Shown: one piece after another, positions 25,503 through 34,975 of the stretch | Numbering within the stretch: position 1 is the first letter of the stretch | Layout of the letters: each line of letters starts with the position of its first letter | DNA from: Chthonomonadales bacterium | Lineage (GTDB): Bacteria > Armatimonadota > Chthonomonadetes > Chthonomonadales > CAJBBX01 | DNA length: 64,000 nt | Direction of reading: 5' to 3' | NCBI GenBank assembly: GCA_027459625.1 | Contig: DAIDHP010000006.1 | Coordinates: 1 to 64,000, forward strand | Notes under the pieces: model-generated | Database searches by the model: none | Told to the model about the DNA's origin: nothing | What the model saw: the letters and a program-made list of their open reading frames with translations, nothing else | Translations under genes and position numbers: made by a program

Positions 25503-26726
25503 ATGAAGCATTCCTCGAAACACTCTATTTCCACTTTTTACCAACCATGGAGAGTGACCTTCCTGGACCATTGCGCTCGAATGGGGGGCGGGGAGATTGC
25601 ACTTCTCCATTTGGTCGAGGAACTGGATATCTCAAAGGTCAGCCCTTCCGTCCTGCTTGGGGAGGAGGGGCTGTTGCATTCAGAGCTTGAACGTACGGGG
25701 GTGGATTGCCAATGCCTTCACATCCCCGTAAGCCTGAATGGCATTCACCGTCAGGAGGTGTTGCGAGAAGGATTTTGCAAGCCGTTATCCGTTCCTCGGC
25801 TTCTCAAAACCTCCCTATGCGTTGCCCGACAAGCTCGAATGAAACGCGCTCTCCTTCTGCACTGCAACTCTCTTAAATCCGATGTGATTGGGGGGATAGC
25901 GGGAAAATTGGCGAATATCCGAGTGATATGGCATGTTCGTGATCGCCTCCATACCGGATACATGCCGCAACAAGTTTGCCGAATGCTCGGATCGCTCAGC
26001 CATATCGTTCCCGACGGGGTCATCGCAAACTCCCGCTCCACCATGCTCAGCCTGTTTCCAGAGGAGAATATTGCGAGCGCACCCTCTTTCCAATGCCGAG
26101 AGGTGATCCATGACGGCGTTCCTTTAAGTGCATTCACATCGTTACTGCCGATTCGCCGGGGCTGTGAATTAACGGTGGGCATGATCGGCAGAATCGCACC
26201 ATGGAAAGGGCAGCGCATCTTCATCGAAGCGGCAAAAGGAATTCACTCCCGATTCCCCGGAGTGCGTTTTCAGATCGTGGGAGGAGCGTTGTTCGGCGAG
26301 GAGGATTACGAACGAGAGATTTCCGATATGGTGGCGGGGGAACCATCGGAATACATTCGATTCCTCGGGTATCTGCCTAATCCGGCGGAGGTGATGCGAC
26401 ATTTTGACATCCTGGTTCACGCTTCGATCATTGGTGAGCCGTTCGGGCAGGTTGTAATCGAAGCGATGGCATCCGGAATTCCCGTGGTTGCCACTAACGG
26501 CGGTGGGATTCCCGAGATCATCACTGACGGTGAGAACGGATTGCTGGCAGAGATGGGAAACTCCGTCGACCTTGCAAACTGCATTAAAAAGCTCATCGTT
26601 GATCCGGATTTGCGCACCGGATTGGCGAAGTCGGGTCGCGAGTGCGTATTGGAAAGGTTCACGGTATGCCAAGTGGCTCGCAAGGTGGAGAAGTTTTACG
26701 ATCATCTTCTAAGTGCGCCGGATTAA
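25503..26726 (+). CDS. Glycosyltransferase family 4
   Basis: A GT-B fold retaining glycosyltransferase, 407 residues, likely at the inner face of the membrane. The N-terminal acceptor domain starts FLDHCARMGGGEIALLHL. The C-terminal donor domain has GMIGRIAPWKGQRIFIEAA near 235, the sugar-nucleotide region HASIIGEPFGQVVIEAMASG (the E-x7-E motif) and NGGGIPEIITDGENG. Such enzymes build capsule, exopolysaccharide or lipid-linked glycans; donor and acceptor cannot be told. It runs convergently into rsmE with only 3 bases between the stops. Confidence 0.9.
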   Translation: MKHSSKHSISTFYQPWRVTFLDHCARMGGGEIALLHLVEELDISKVSPSVLLGEEGLLHSELERTGVDCQCLHIPVSLNGIHRQEVLREGFCKPLSVPRLLKTSLCVARQARMKRALLLHCNSLKSDVIGGIAGKLANIRVIWHVRDRLHTGYMPQQVCRMLGSLSHIVPDGVIANSRSTMLSLFPEENIASAPSFQCREVIHDGVPLSAFTSLLPIRRGCELTVGMIGRIAPWKGQRIFIEAAKGIHSRFPGVRFQIVGGALFGEEDYEREISDMVAGEPSEYIRFLGYLPNPAEVMRHFDILVHASIIGEPFGQVVIEAMASGIPVVATNGGGIPEIITDGENGLLAEMGNSVDLANCIKKLIVDPDLRTGLAKSGRECVLERFTVCQVARKVEKFYDHLLSAPD

Positions 26727-26729
26727 CAA

Positions 26730-27434
26730 CTACGGCTGCAATCTCGCCAAAGCGGTGAGCGCCGCCGTTTCCGTGCGCAGCACCCAGGGACATAAGGAAA
26801 CCACGCGACCCCCATGCGATATCCACGAACAGATCTCCCCTTGAGAAAATCCGCCTTCCGGGCCCACGACCAATAGGACAGCGCTTCCACTCCCTGCGGA
26901 TTTCATAGCCTCGCCATCCTGATGAAGGAGAAGGGGATATTCGTACTCGCCAACTGAAAGGAGCAGGTCGCTGAATTCCATAGGGGCGGAGATTTCAGGC
27001 ATTTTTGCCCGATGGCACTGTTCCGTCGCCCCCTTTATGATCTCCCTCCAACGCTCAGTCTTCTCTTGCTGGTGATCCCTGGATATTTTGACGACGGTTC
27101 GCTCCGTCAAAAGAGGGATAAACCGGGAAGCGCCTATTTCGGTGCAGTGCTGCAGAACTCTCTCGAAGCGATCCCCCTTGCCGGGGGCTTGTGCGACGGT
27201 TATATGGATTACGGGTTCGGGGGGCAGTTTATGCTCTTCAAGTATTCTTGCGGAGAGAGCTTTGTTCCCGACGCTTTCAATGCAAGCCCTCCATCCAACG
27301 CCGGAGTTGTCGAGTAGAACGATCTCTTCGCCCACCTGAATGCGCAAAACATGTATCAGATGGTGGAAGTCGGGGCCGTCGATGGTGACGATGGCTTGGC
27401 GTAACTTTTCAGGTGGCGGGAAGATGTGGTGCAT
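26730..27434 (-). CDS. rsmE: 16S rRNA (uracil1498-N3) methyltransferase
   Basis: SPOUT-class methyltransferase that modifies U1498 of 16S rRNA in the 30S subunit. The 234 residues fit. An N-terminal PUA-like domain (HHLIHVLRIQVGEEIVLLDNSG) is followed by the knotted domain with QAPGKGDRFERVLQHCTEIG, the Arg-rich ERW segment and the AdoMet loop LLVVGPEGGFSQGEI near 185-199. The usual LG.RILR.ETA motif reads LCPWVLRTETAALTAL. It lies 7 bases after prmA as the last gene of the dnaJ cluster, a common bacterial order. Confidence 0.95.
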   Translation of the reverse strand: MHHIFPPPEKLRQAIVTIDGPDFHHLIHVLRIQVGEEIVLLDNSGVGWRACIESVGNKALSARILEEHKLPPEPVIHITVAQAPGKGDRFERVLQHCTEIGASRFIPLLTERTVVKISRDHQQEKTERWREIIKGATEQCHRAKMPEISAPMEFSDLLLSVGEYEYPLLLHQDGEAMKSAGSGSAVLLVVGPEGGFSQGEICSWISHGGRVVSLCPWVLRTETAALTALARLQP

Positions 27435-27441
27435 GACGTGG

Positions 27442-28299
27442 CTATTTTTTGTGAATGAGGGCGCGCCAAATGTCCTCTTCGCGAACTTCGAGCAATTGGA
27501 ATCCGACCTTCTCTGCGGCGCATTGCACGTCGTTGAGTCGTTCCTCCACGATGCCGGAGGTTATCAGAACCCCTCCCTCCCTCAGCCTGGTGTAAAAGGA
27601 GGGCAAAAGATCGATGATCGTTTCCGCGATGATATTCGCAACAACCAAGTCACAATCGCTGACGAGGGAGTAGAACTCCTCCATCTCATGCACGGTAACC
27701 TTATCCGCCACTCCGTTTAGTTCCGTGTTTTCCCTGGCGACGCGTCGTGGCAGGCTGTCTATATCCATTGCATGCACCTCGCCGGCTCCAAGCTTGGCTG
27801 CGGCGATGGATAAGATACCCGAACCAGTGCCGACATCGGCAACCTTGTCGCCTGGATGGATGTAATCCTCCAAGGCGATCAGGCATAGGCGGGTGGTGGC
27901 GTGGCCTCCCGTGCCGAAAGCCTGCCCGGGATCCAATTCCAGAATGATTCTGGTGCGCTCGCCTTCATAATCCTCCCAACTCGGCTTGATTACTAGTTTG
28001 TCTCCAATTTCCATCGGTTTAAAATACTTTTTCCATTCATTAGCCCAATCGGCTTCATTGATGCGGTGAGTGGTGATGGAGGAAGGAGGTTCCAATCCAA
28101 ACTGCGATATCTCCGATAATTTTCCGCTCAATTCCTGGAATTTGATGTCGAAATCCGGCGTATCCTCCATAAATGCGCTGAGAGTTTCCGGCTTCGAGCT
28201 ATCCTCCGCAACCCCCTGGCAGCCTGCGTCAAGTAATATGGCGGTGGCGGCCTCAAGGCTTTCGTTTCCGAGGCGGATATTGATTTCCATCCAGGTCAT
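27442..28299 (-). CDS. prmA: Ribosomal protein L11 methyltransferase
   Basis: AdoMet-dependent enzyme that trimethylates lysines of ribosomal protein L11; cytosolic, 285 residues. It has the N-terminal substrate-recognition domain (MEINIRLGNESLEAATAIL), the conserved DPGQAFGTGGHATTRLCL segment near 150, motif I VADVGTGSGILSIAAAKLGA and the motif IV region VVANIIAETI (NxxxxxI/L form). It is 6 bases downstream of dnaJ and 7 upstream of rsmE, clearly one transcript. Confidence 0.95.
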   Translation of the reverse strand: MTWMEINIRLGNESLEAATAILLDAGCQGVAEDSSKPETLSAFMEDTPDFDIKFQELSGKLSEISQFGLEPPSSITTHRINEADWANEWKKYFKPMEIGDKLVIKPSWEDYEGERTRIILELDPGQAFGTGGHATTRLCLIALEDYIHPGDKVADVGTGSGILSIAAAKLGAGEVHAMDIDSLPRRVARENTELNGVADKVTVHEMEEFYSLVSDCDLVVANIIAETIIDLLPSFYTRLREGGVLITSGIVEERLNDVQCAAEKVGFQLLEVREEDIWRALIHKK

Positions 28300-28305
28300 C
28301 GGCGG

Positions 28306-29421
28306 TTAGCCTCGAAATAGCTTTCCAAGGAAACTTTTTTCCTCGGGTGTCTCGATGTTTTCGCCCATGCTTTGAGCGAACTGGCGCAGAAGGGCTTTCT
28401 GATCGTGGCTGAGTCGGGTCGGGGTTGTCACCTTGAAAAGAATATATTGATCCCCTTTACCGCGTCCGTTGATATCAGGGATTCCCCTTTCCTTTAAGCG
28501 GAATTTATCTCCGCTTTGGACTCCCTCGTTCAGTGCGATCTTATCCTCGCCGCCTAAGACAGGCACGGTGATCTCACCGCCAAGGACAGCCCGAACCATG
28601 CTGATGGGAATCTCGCAAAAGATATCGTTTCCTCTGCGATCGAATATGTCGTGCGGCTTTACATGAACGACGATATAGAGGTCCCCGGGGCCGCCGCCGC
28701 GAATTCCCGAATCGCCCTCGCCGCTCAACCGAATACGGGAGTTGTTATCCACTCCCGCCGGAATTTTGACGTTGATATCGCTAACCTTGCGCATTCGACC
28801 CGATCCGGAGCATTGAACGCAGGGCGAGGCGATCACTCTGCCTTTGCCCCCGCATCTGCCGCAGGTGGCGGTTGTTTGGAAGGTGCCGAGAATGGTGTTT
28901 TGCGAATGGCGAATCACTCCGGAACCGTGGCAACTGGGGCACATCTCCGGTTGGGTGCCGGGACGGGCGCCGGTGCCGTTGCACGCTTCGCAATTGCGGA
29001 GATGGTTATAGCGGACTGTTTTTTCAACTCCCTTTGCCGCTTCCTCAAGGGTTAATTCGATGTCGTATCGAAGGTCGTCACCGCGTTCCGCCATGCTGGA
29101 GGGTCCCGTCGCGGTTCCGCCTCCCCCTCCGAAGAAGATATCGAAGATATCACCGAAATCGCCAAATCCCATTCCGGGACCAGCGGGACCGCCACCCTCC
29201 AAACCTTCCATGCCGAACCGATCGTAGGTGCGTCTCTTCGCCTCGTCGCTCAGCACTTCATAGGCTTCGTTGATCTCTTTGAACTTGGATTCCGCATCCG
29301 GTTGCTTATTGACATCCGGATGATACTTACGAGCCAAATTACGATAGGCGCGCTTGATCTCCTCCGCGCTTGCGGATTTGGACACACCCAATAAATCGTA
29401 ATAGTCTTTTTTTTGTGACAT
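28306..29421 (-). CDS. dnaJ: Chaperone DnaJ
   Basis: Type I Hsp40 co-chaperone that delivers unfolded proteins to DnaK and triggers its ATPase; cytosolic, 371 residues. Domains in order: J domain (4-70, HPD in RKYHPDVNK), Gly/Phe-rich linker (75-115), four CxxCxGxG zinc repeats ([32 protein letters not shown], about 150-215), then the two client-binding domains. I chose ATG 29421 ([12 protein letters not shown]); 26 extra codons upstream are not family-like. It follows rpoZ by 153 bases, a gap that could hold its own promoter. dnaK is not in the window. Confidence 0.97.
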   Translation of the reverse strand: MSQKKDYYDLLGVSKSASAEEIKRAYRNLARKYHPDVNKQPDAESKFKEINEAYEVLSDEAKRRTYDRFGMEGLEGGGPAGPGMGFGDFGDIFDIFFGGGGGTATGPSSMAERGDDLRYDIELTLEEAAKGVEKTVRYNHLRNCEACNGTGARPGTQPEMCPSCHGSGVIRHSQNTILGTFQTTATCGRCGGKGRVIASPCVQCSGSGRMRKVSDINVKIPAGVDNNSRIRLSGEGDSGIRGGGPGDLYIVVHVKPHDIFDRRGNDIFCEIPISMVRAVLGGEITVPVLGGEDKIALNEGVQSGDKFRLKERGIPDINGRGKGDQYILFKVTTPTRLSHDQKALLRQFAQSMGENIETPEEKSFLGKLFRG

Positions 29422-29574
29422 GATCGCGATTTTATTCCTGAATGAGTTTGTTGTATATGAAAGGGGATATTTTCTAATCCCTACCCCCGTTTCATTCATC
29501 TAATACGGATGCAGTTGTGACATATCGAATGATCACGGTTTGACACGATCGCTTAACTGCGGAGCGCTAAGAAC

Positions 29575-30066
29575 TCATTCGTCGTCGCCGTGATAAACCT
29601 GTTCCAAATCCTCGTTGCTGTCTTCGTTTGAATCGATGTCGGAATTGTTGATGCTTAGCGGATATGCATCTGTTTCGGCACCGGATTCAAGATCCACATC
29701 AATGGAATCGTCTGGAAGAGGCAAAATGTCATCCGAGGACAACACGTCCTTAACGTCCGTGCTTTCCGCATCCATCCATGAGGTTGAGGAAATATCATCC
29801 TCGTCATCAAGGGAGGCGTTCAATCCGCCTAGCACTGGAGTTGGCGGCAGACTTGCGGGCAGTTTCTCAGGATCGCCGACCATCATGGGAATGATCTCCC
29901 CCGCCGCAATCTCCTCCAAGGCGAGAGTGAGGGGATTGATCGATTCCGAATCCTCAATCATCAGACGTGCACCATCTTTGATCTGTTTGGCGCGCTTTGC
30001 AGAGACGATCACCAAAGCGTATTTGCTGTATTTTCCATCCAATGTATCCGCTGCGGGATATATCAT
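29575..30066 (-). CDS. rpoZ: RNA polymerase omega subunit with long acidic tail
   Basis: Assembly and stability subunit of RNA polymerase. Residues 1-75 carry the omega fold: MIYPAADTLDGKYSKYALVIVSAKRAKQI then NPLTLALEEIAAGEI, with the conserved ALVIVSAKRA and LTLALEEI segments. Ordinary omega proteins are about 70-100 residues; this one has 163. The extra C-terminal half is rich in Asp, Glu and Ser and looks disordered. It is 17 bases downstream of the MerR-type gene. The tail's role is unknown; it could contact basic DNA-binding proteins. Confidence 0.85.
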   Translation of the reverse strand: MIYPAADTLDGKYSKYALVIVSAKRAKQIKDGARLMIEDSESINPLTLALEEIAAGEIIPMMVGDPEKLPASLPPTPVLGGLNASLDDEDDISSTSWMDAESTDVKDVLSSDDILPLPDDSIDVDLESGAETDAYPLSINNSDIDSNEDSNEDLEQVYHGDDE

Positions 30067-30083
30067 TTCTCTTCTCCTTCAAA

Positions 30084-30377
30084 CTACGGGTTGGGAGAGT
30101 TTTCGGCGGGGGGATGCTCCCCCTCGGATTCCGATTCCTTCTCCATCTCAAAAATCACCTTGACACCGGACATGTTCACACCGCGCACTTCAGTGAGGTA
30201 ACGAACACGCTCAAGGCGCTCGATATCCTGATATGAATAGAGACGCCTGTTCTTTTCCGTGCGCGTCGGGACGACAATCCCTTCCTGATCCAAAAGCCGC
30301 AACATCCACGCAGGCAATCCCGAAAGCCTCGCCGCCACGCTAATGACGTATACCGGCACATCGCTTTCAGTATCCAT
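30084..30377 (-). CDS. MerR/HspR-type transcriptional regulator
   Basis: A 97-residue DNA-binding protein with a winged helix at 9-75: YVISVAARLSGLPAWMLRLLDQEGIV, then RTEKNRRLYSYQDIERLERVRYL, the MerR-family HTH-plus-wing pattern. It lacks the C-terminal effector domain of metal sensors. That size and the nearby dnaJ fit HspR, which represses dnaK-operon genes through an inverted repeat of HAIR type. The end is acidic and Pro-rich. It heads the run to rpoZ and dnaJ and may control it. I saw no clear HAIR repeat upstream, so the HspR name remains inference. Confidence 0.8.
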   Translation of the reverse strand: MDTESDVPVYVISVAARLSGLPAWMLRLLDQEGIVVPTRTEKNRRLYSYQDIERLERVRYLTEVRGVNMSGVKVIFEMEKESESEGEHPPAENSPNP

Positions 30378-30696
30378 GAAACGGGCTTCTCCGAATGGAT
30401 TGTATTTGTAACGAAGGGATTTTTCGCAGGAAAACTCCCTTCGGATAAAGCCGTATGGACTTGCGGCAATGTAAAATAAGGGGTGACGGGAAACTTCTCA
30501 TGCAAGTTTTTTTCACACGCCGACATACGGGACTTCAACGCGACCCCGAGCTTATTTCGTAATTACTCCAAGTTAAATATTATGAGCGAAACGGAATGAC
30601 GAGTCAACCGTCATTGACACATGTCATGGGAGGATCATTCGCGATCCTCCCATGCATATATTACGATTCAGTCCGGCTAATGAGTTCTTGAATACG
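30378..30696. other. 319-base region upstream of the MerR gene
   Basis: It contains the presumed promoter of the merR-rpoZ-dnaJ run and, at 30625-30654, a perfect 12-bp hairpin (CATGGGAGGATC/GATCCTCCCATG, loop ATTCGC) that probably ends the nitronate monooxygenase transcript. No gene is seen. Confidence 0.5.
30625..30654. terminator. Perfect 12-bp hairpin after the monooxygenase gene
   Basis: CATGGGAGGATC (30625-30636) pairs with GATCCTCCCATG (30643-30654). It lies 43 bases past the stop of the minus-strand gene at 30697. The T run is weak. Confidence 0.55.
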
Positions 30697-32184
30697 CTAT
30701 ATCCCCGCCACTGCGGGCATTGTGGAGTATGAAGGCATGTATCGCGCATTCTCTCGGGCGGGGATTGCGAGCCGCAACTCCGCTTCGCGAACCACCTCAG
30801 GTGTGAGGATGTCCTCCACCACTTCCCTGGCGGAATAGTGTCGAGTTACCTGCTTGCCGCTAACCCCCAAGGTGAGAATAGGCGGCTCCTCCTCGTTATA
30901 GAGTCCTGCGGTTGAGAATAGTGCGTTGCACAAGCAAACCCGATTCTCCGTGTTCTCTTGCTTACCACCCAGTTTGAGATACTGCTTTAACGGCATAGCT
31001 GGACAGATGTAGGTCTCCTTCATGGTGCCATCAGGCAACTCCTCAAAGTGGGACTCCGTAAGGTACCCTCGATTGCAAATTCGCTTTCGGTTTTTATACA
31101 CCTCTTCATCCGTCAAGGTTCCTTGCATGGAAACGGCTTTAAAGGGGAACCCGGTTGGCGATAGAACCTGGCTCGTCTCAATTTCCGATCCGCCGTTGGT
31201 GTTCGTATTGATGATTCGAGTCCGCAGATCAGGACGCATTCCGGATTCCTCGCACAGGGCGAAACGCGATCCCACCTGTATTCCGTAGGCTCCTCGTTCC
31301 CGCCAGTATAGATAGTCCTCGCGATTGCCACCATTGGGGAACGATCCCGCCACATAAACCTCCACTCCCATGTTCAACACACGGTCGAAATAGCGGTCGA
31401 TGTCGTCCTGCTCGCCGAAATTAACCTTGTTCCTTGGAGGTGCGTTATGTCCTCCCGCCAAGTGATTCTCAAGCACGAATGCGAAAGGCTTCGCTCCCTG
31501 GTACTGTCTCTCCCAGATGTCCATAATCCGCTTTGGAAAGGCGAAATTGGAGAGGATCGGCATTAATTTCGGAGGTTTCATCCTCTTGAGAAAATTCTCC
31601 GGCTTGTCATCACTGATATCCAAACGCACATTCGTTCCTGTGCCGTGAAGGGGTTGGTACGTCATGTTCATTCCGGACCGTATCTTTTGCACGATGTCGG
31701 GCAATTCCATGGGAACCCCCGCCCCGCACAAGAGTGCGTCCACGCCCGCAAGCATCGCGCCGTATATGGTGGGGAGCACAGTCAGCGCGCATTTCCACAT
31801 TACGTTCACCCCAATCTTGCCGCAATGCCCCTTCTTCGCCTTCATCACCTCGACGTAAGCCGCGATGACGCTCAGCCGCTTCGATATCGCGCCTTTAAGC
31901 TCATCGGGATGATCCATGGGAACGGGACGATTATGCCTCTCCCCACCCTTGGCGAACTCCATCAACTCATCCACATAGTGTTTGAATGGAAATGTGTGCG
32001 CTATTTCAATTGTTTCCTGATCCCCGCTGCGTACCTGTTCGGCTACGATGTGGCGTAATCCTACTCCGGAAACCACCCCGAGAGCGCCAAGTCTTGCCGT
32101 AACGTTGGCTAATCGGGCGCAGGAGATATGCACTCCCATGCCCGCTTGGATCAGCCTGGGCATATCTTCAATTAATTCCGTCAT
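30697..32184 (-). CDS. Nitronate monooxygenase family protein
   Basis: FMN-dependent TIM-barrel enzyme of the NMO/2-nitropropane dioxygenase family, 495 residues, longer than the typical 320-370. Visible are LIQAGMGVHISCARLANVTARLGALGVVSGVG near the N-terminus, GVNVMWKCA, GVDALLCGAGVPMELPD, FVLENHLAGGHNAPP (the conserved AxGxxAGGH-like loop) and VYVAGSFPNGGNREDYLYW with QVGSRFALCEESG (FMN phosphate site). Known members oxidise nitronates or act on acyl-carrier-bound substrates. The extra C-terminal part (CPAMPLKQYLKLGGKQ) is seen in a subgroup of bacterial homologues. The gene stands alone. Confidence 0.87.
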   Translation of the reverse strand: MTELIEDMPRLIQAGMGVHISCARLANVTARLGALGVVSGVGLRHIVAEQVRSGDQETIEIAHTFPFKHYVDELMEFAKGGERHNRPVPMDHPDELKGAISKRLSVIAAYVEVMKAKKGHCGKIGVNVMWKCALTVLPTIYGAMLAGVDALLCGAGVPMELPDIVQKIRSGMNMTYQPLHGTGTNVRLDISDDKPENFLKRMKPPKLMPILSNFAFPKRIMDIWERQYQGAKPFAFVLENHLAGGHNAPPRNKVNFGEQDDIDRYFDRVLNMGVEVYVAGSFPNGGNREDYLYWRERGAYGIQVGSRFALCEESGMRPDLRTRIINTNTNGGSEIETSQVLSPTGFPFKAVSMQGTLTDEEVYKNRKRICNRGYLTESHFEELPDGTMKETYICPAMPLKQYLKLGGKQENTENRVCLCNALFSTAGLYNEEEPPILTLGVSGKQVTRHYSAREVVEDILTPEVVREAELRLAIPARENARYMPSYSTMPAVAGI

Positions 32185-33172
32185 CCCGTCACTCTTTCCT
32201 TATATAATCGATTGGCGGGTTGCAACACTGGCGTTCATCTTTTCCACGAGCCGTTCGTTGCATTCCCGCCAACGAGAGATAGGCTTTGTTTTTATTGTCG
32301 GCATATACCGACACAAATTATATTGTATCACACATTTCAGGAAAATATGAAGGGAGGGATTGCCTCGCCTTGGGAGTCCTCGCACGGATTGTTTGATATG
32401 ATCGGAAGTTGTAGCTTCGGGAACATCCGCCGTCCAGTTCCGTCTCATCACGCTTTCATGGAAAGGGCGTCTACAATGAATCCATTTTTCCGGATTGAAC
32501 AATCTATCTATGGGCGACCCTTGTGGGCGCCCATACGATATGTCATCCAAACGCATGAGGTATCCATCTTTACCGAATATGGGGATACACACAAATTGCA
32601 TCCATATGCTACGTTTGGAATGGTATGAGTCAAATACCTCCGATGCATCATAGCGGTCTCGTGTGCCTAAATCGCATATCCACCTGAAATAATGCAAGGC
32701 GGGATTTCCACCAATCGAAGGTCTATTACGTATATCGCACCACGTCGATTGTTTTATATCTCCTGCTCGTGAAGCCATTTAAGTTAGAAATCAAAACCCG
32801 CCGTCCCGTTTCGCCCCCGGTATAGGAGTGGCGCTCTTGGCGCTTATAAGAATGGAAATGATACCGAAATAACTCGATTTTTTTGAAAAAAACTGTAACG
32901 AAATGGACGCGGAATTTGTTTGTATATATGGAGGGGTGAAAAAGGCTAGTTGAAGAGGTTGCTATGCGTCCTATACAAAGATAGAGTGGAAGGATGAGGT
33001 GACTACTTATTAAAGATTTATATTTATATAATGTATAATGTGAAGCTTCCACGTTCCCATACAAATGCGGGAGATTTGCGTCAACCAATCACTGAACCAA
33101 TCACAACTGCCTCTTACCCGTATCAGTTAGCTTTTCAACATAAATCAATGATAATATATCAAGGATCAGATT
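32185..33172. other. Nearly 1 kb without a recognisable gene
   Basis: AT-rich towards its right end. Long open frames on both strands (for example 192 codons, 32200-32778 minus) show no family likeness, and part of that frame is a translated repeat (residues GRPQGSP). A palindromic repeat is at 32511-32535. A promoter for the gene at 33173 should lie at the right end. Confidence 0.4.
32511..32535. repeat. Short GGGCGACCCTTGTGGGCGCCC palindrome
   Basis: TGGGCG (32511-32516) and CGCCCA are self-complementary ends of a 25-base unit. It shares the GGGCGACCCTTGTGG core with the arms of the element at 38652-38757, so the two belong to one dispersed repeat family. Confidence 0.6.
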
Positions 33173-33595
33173 ATGAATAAATCGTCAATAATAATTACAT
33201 TTTTTAATTGTGTTTTAAACGTAGCGATTATTTTATGAATTGGATTATTTATCGCATCATTCCGTTTGCCTATTTTTAGCAATCAATTATACGTTAATCC
33301 AAGCATTCATATTTTTAATCCGGTGGATCCAGGAAGCGAACTCACTTACGAATTCACCGTTCGTAATCTTCATCCATGGTGCGTGAACATTATTGGAATT
33401 GCAGGTGATTGCGGTTGTACTAGGGGATTTTTCGATAAAAAACCGCCTTTCGTACTTTATCCTTTGGAATCCGCAAAAATCAACGTAGGAATTAACACAG
33501 CGGGTAAAATTGGGGTTTTTGAAGAAGTGGCAAGAATTATTACGAAGGATAACAGACAAGGAACACCTATCGCATTAATTGCTATCGTTCGTTAA
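33173..33595 (+). pseudogene. Membrane-anchored DUF1573-like protein with in-frame TGA
   Basis: One frame runs from ATG 33173 (preceded by AAGGA) to TAA 33593, about 140 codons, but TGA at 33236-33238 interrupts it after residue 21. Before the stop is a signal anchor (SIIITFFNCVLNVAIIL); after it the membrane segment continues (IGLFIASF) and leads into a beta-sandwich with FTVRNLHPWCVNI and GDCGCTRGF, typical of DUF1573/ASH-like domains. The stop replaces one residue inside the membrane helix. Restart at TTG 33266 would give an unanchored domain. A point mutation in a lost or dying gene is the simplest reading. Confidence 0.65.
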
Positions 33596-33621
33596 ACCTA
33601 TTTCGATGAAAGGATAGATAA

Positions 33622-33986
33622 ATGAAAAAGTTCAGAATGTTAATATGTTTATTTTTCAGTCTCGGCATGCTGTCCATAATCATTCCTGGTTATGGTGATT
33701 CTCATTGTGATGGTAATCCTTAAGGTGTGCTATTTGCTCCACTACTCCGCCTAATTATGTTGTAAAAGAAGAAGTGTCAACAGGTTATTGTCAATGTTGT
33801 AAAGACTTAGACGGTGATGGAATTTATCATTATGTTCAATGTGATTGGACTGATTACTCATGTTTATTATATGTTTTTGATTTAAGTAGTACAACTTTAT
33901 ATTTCGAAACTAGTTTTCCATGTTCTACAACGATTAATTGCAATGTTATGACACCAATATCTGAATGTTATCCAATAGGTTATTGA
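33622..33986 (+). pseudogene. Small secreted Cys-rich protein, frameshifted
   Basis: ATG 33622, after GAAAGGATAG, opens a clear signal peptide (MLICLFFSLGMLSIIIPGYG) and stops at TAA 33721 after 33 codons. The next frame continues without its own start from about 33723: RCAICSTTPP, GYCQCCKDLDGDGIYHY and SCLLYVF, to 33986. Joined, they form a mature domain of about 85 residues with ten or more cysteines and a DGDG acidic loop. One frameshift near 33720 explains the split. It lies 26 bases after the DUF1573-like gene; the two may have formed a unit. No known family was recognised. Confidence 0.55.
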
Positions 33987-34060
33987 TAAAATAATAATAT
34001 ACAACTCACATAATATATATAGTTATTGATAGGATGGAAGTTAAAATAAAGGATTTCAAA

Positions 34061-34855
34061 ATGTCGTGTAAGATTGACGGCGTAAAATTGCGATTGGGGA
34101 TATTATTAATCGTGCTGGCGCTAATCGGTTACCAGTACGTCCGTTCTCGTCAGCCTGGTTTGCCTCCTCCTCATCCGCGTTATATTCCCCCTCAGGGCGT
34201 ACCGGAGGAGATTGACACGCACGGCAAGGTTCCCGAAAACCCCGCAAGGGAGCTAAGGGACGCGAAACGCCTATACTCCCTTATTCAGATATATCGAAAG
34301 CGACACAATGGGGAATACCCCTGCAGTCAAAATCCGGATTTTATAAGCGATTTGATTGAACACGCACCGGATTATGGAATTGGCGTTGGAATGACGGGTT
34401 TGAAACGTGCTTCGATAACAAGGGATTTTATTTCGAGTTTTAAAAATCCTGATTTTAAGTATGCGGATGATCCAGCATTACGGCATTTAAGCCCTAATAC
34501 GGGAATGATACCATTTTTTATATTTAACAATCGTCCAAACGGAGAACCGGTGGGAGGGCCGAAACAGCCTGGCACACAAGATGTTCTTGCTTACAACAAT
34601 CTCTACGTTCATCAAAACGTTCGTTATTACAAAGGCGATCTCACCACCAGCCATCCCGTCGGCTTCTACATTGTGCTTTGGGCTGACGGCAAGGTGACAG
34701 AGGTGCCTTACAATAAGATTCTCTTTTATCCGCAGGGTTTTGGAAACTACAAAAACGCATTCCTGGGACAGGCGGGGGTTCCATCCGACGCGATAACATA
34801 CGACACCTATCAAAAAACGGTGATGCATCGTTCGCCCAAAGCTCGCGTTCCATAA
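34061..34855 (+). CDS. Membrane-anchored protein of unknown function
   Basis: A 264-residue protein with one N-terminal transmembrane helix (about 9-25, LRLGILLIVLALIGYQYV), a Pro-rich linker (QPGLPPPHPRYIPPQG) and a soluble domain facing outward. The domain starts RELRDAKRLYSLIQIYRKRHNGEYP, like the helix that follows the pilin-type N-terminus in some type II secretion-related proteins, but there is no prepilin cleavage site. I chose ATG 34061, with AAGGATTTC eight bases upstream; an in-frame ATG nine codons earlier is less well placed. It precedes two membrane-protein genes on the same strand. No function can be given. Confidence 0.7.
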   Translation: MSCKIDGVKLRLGILLIVLALIGYQYVRSRQPGLPPPHPRYIPPQGVPEEIDTHGKVPENPARELRDAKRLYSLIQIYRKRHNGEYPCSQNPDFISDLIEHAPDYGIGVGMTGLKRASITRDFISSFKNPDFKYADDPALRHLSPNTGMIPFFIFNNRPNGEPVGGPKQPGTQDVLAYNNLYVHQNVRYYKGDLTTSHPVGFYIVLWADGKVTEVPYNKILFYPQGFGNYKNAFLGQAGVPSDAITYDTYQKTVMHRSPKARVP

Positions 34856-34975
34856 TCCATTGAGGTAATTCCCGAATAACCATGCAATCACAATCAATCA
34901 TCCGACGATTTATTTGCAAGAAACCTCAATCCATTGAATTAGTCGATTCGAACGTCAATATACGAAAATATCGTT

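Noticed and set aside
32200-32778. A 192-codon open frame on the minus strand
   Set aside because: Part of it is the translated palindromic repeat (GRPQGSP), there is no ribosome site, and the rest has no family likeness. A competing long frame lies on the other strand.
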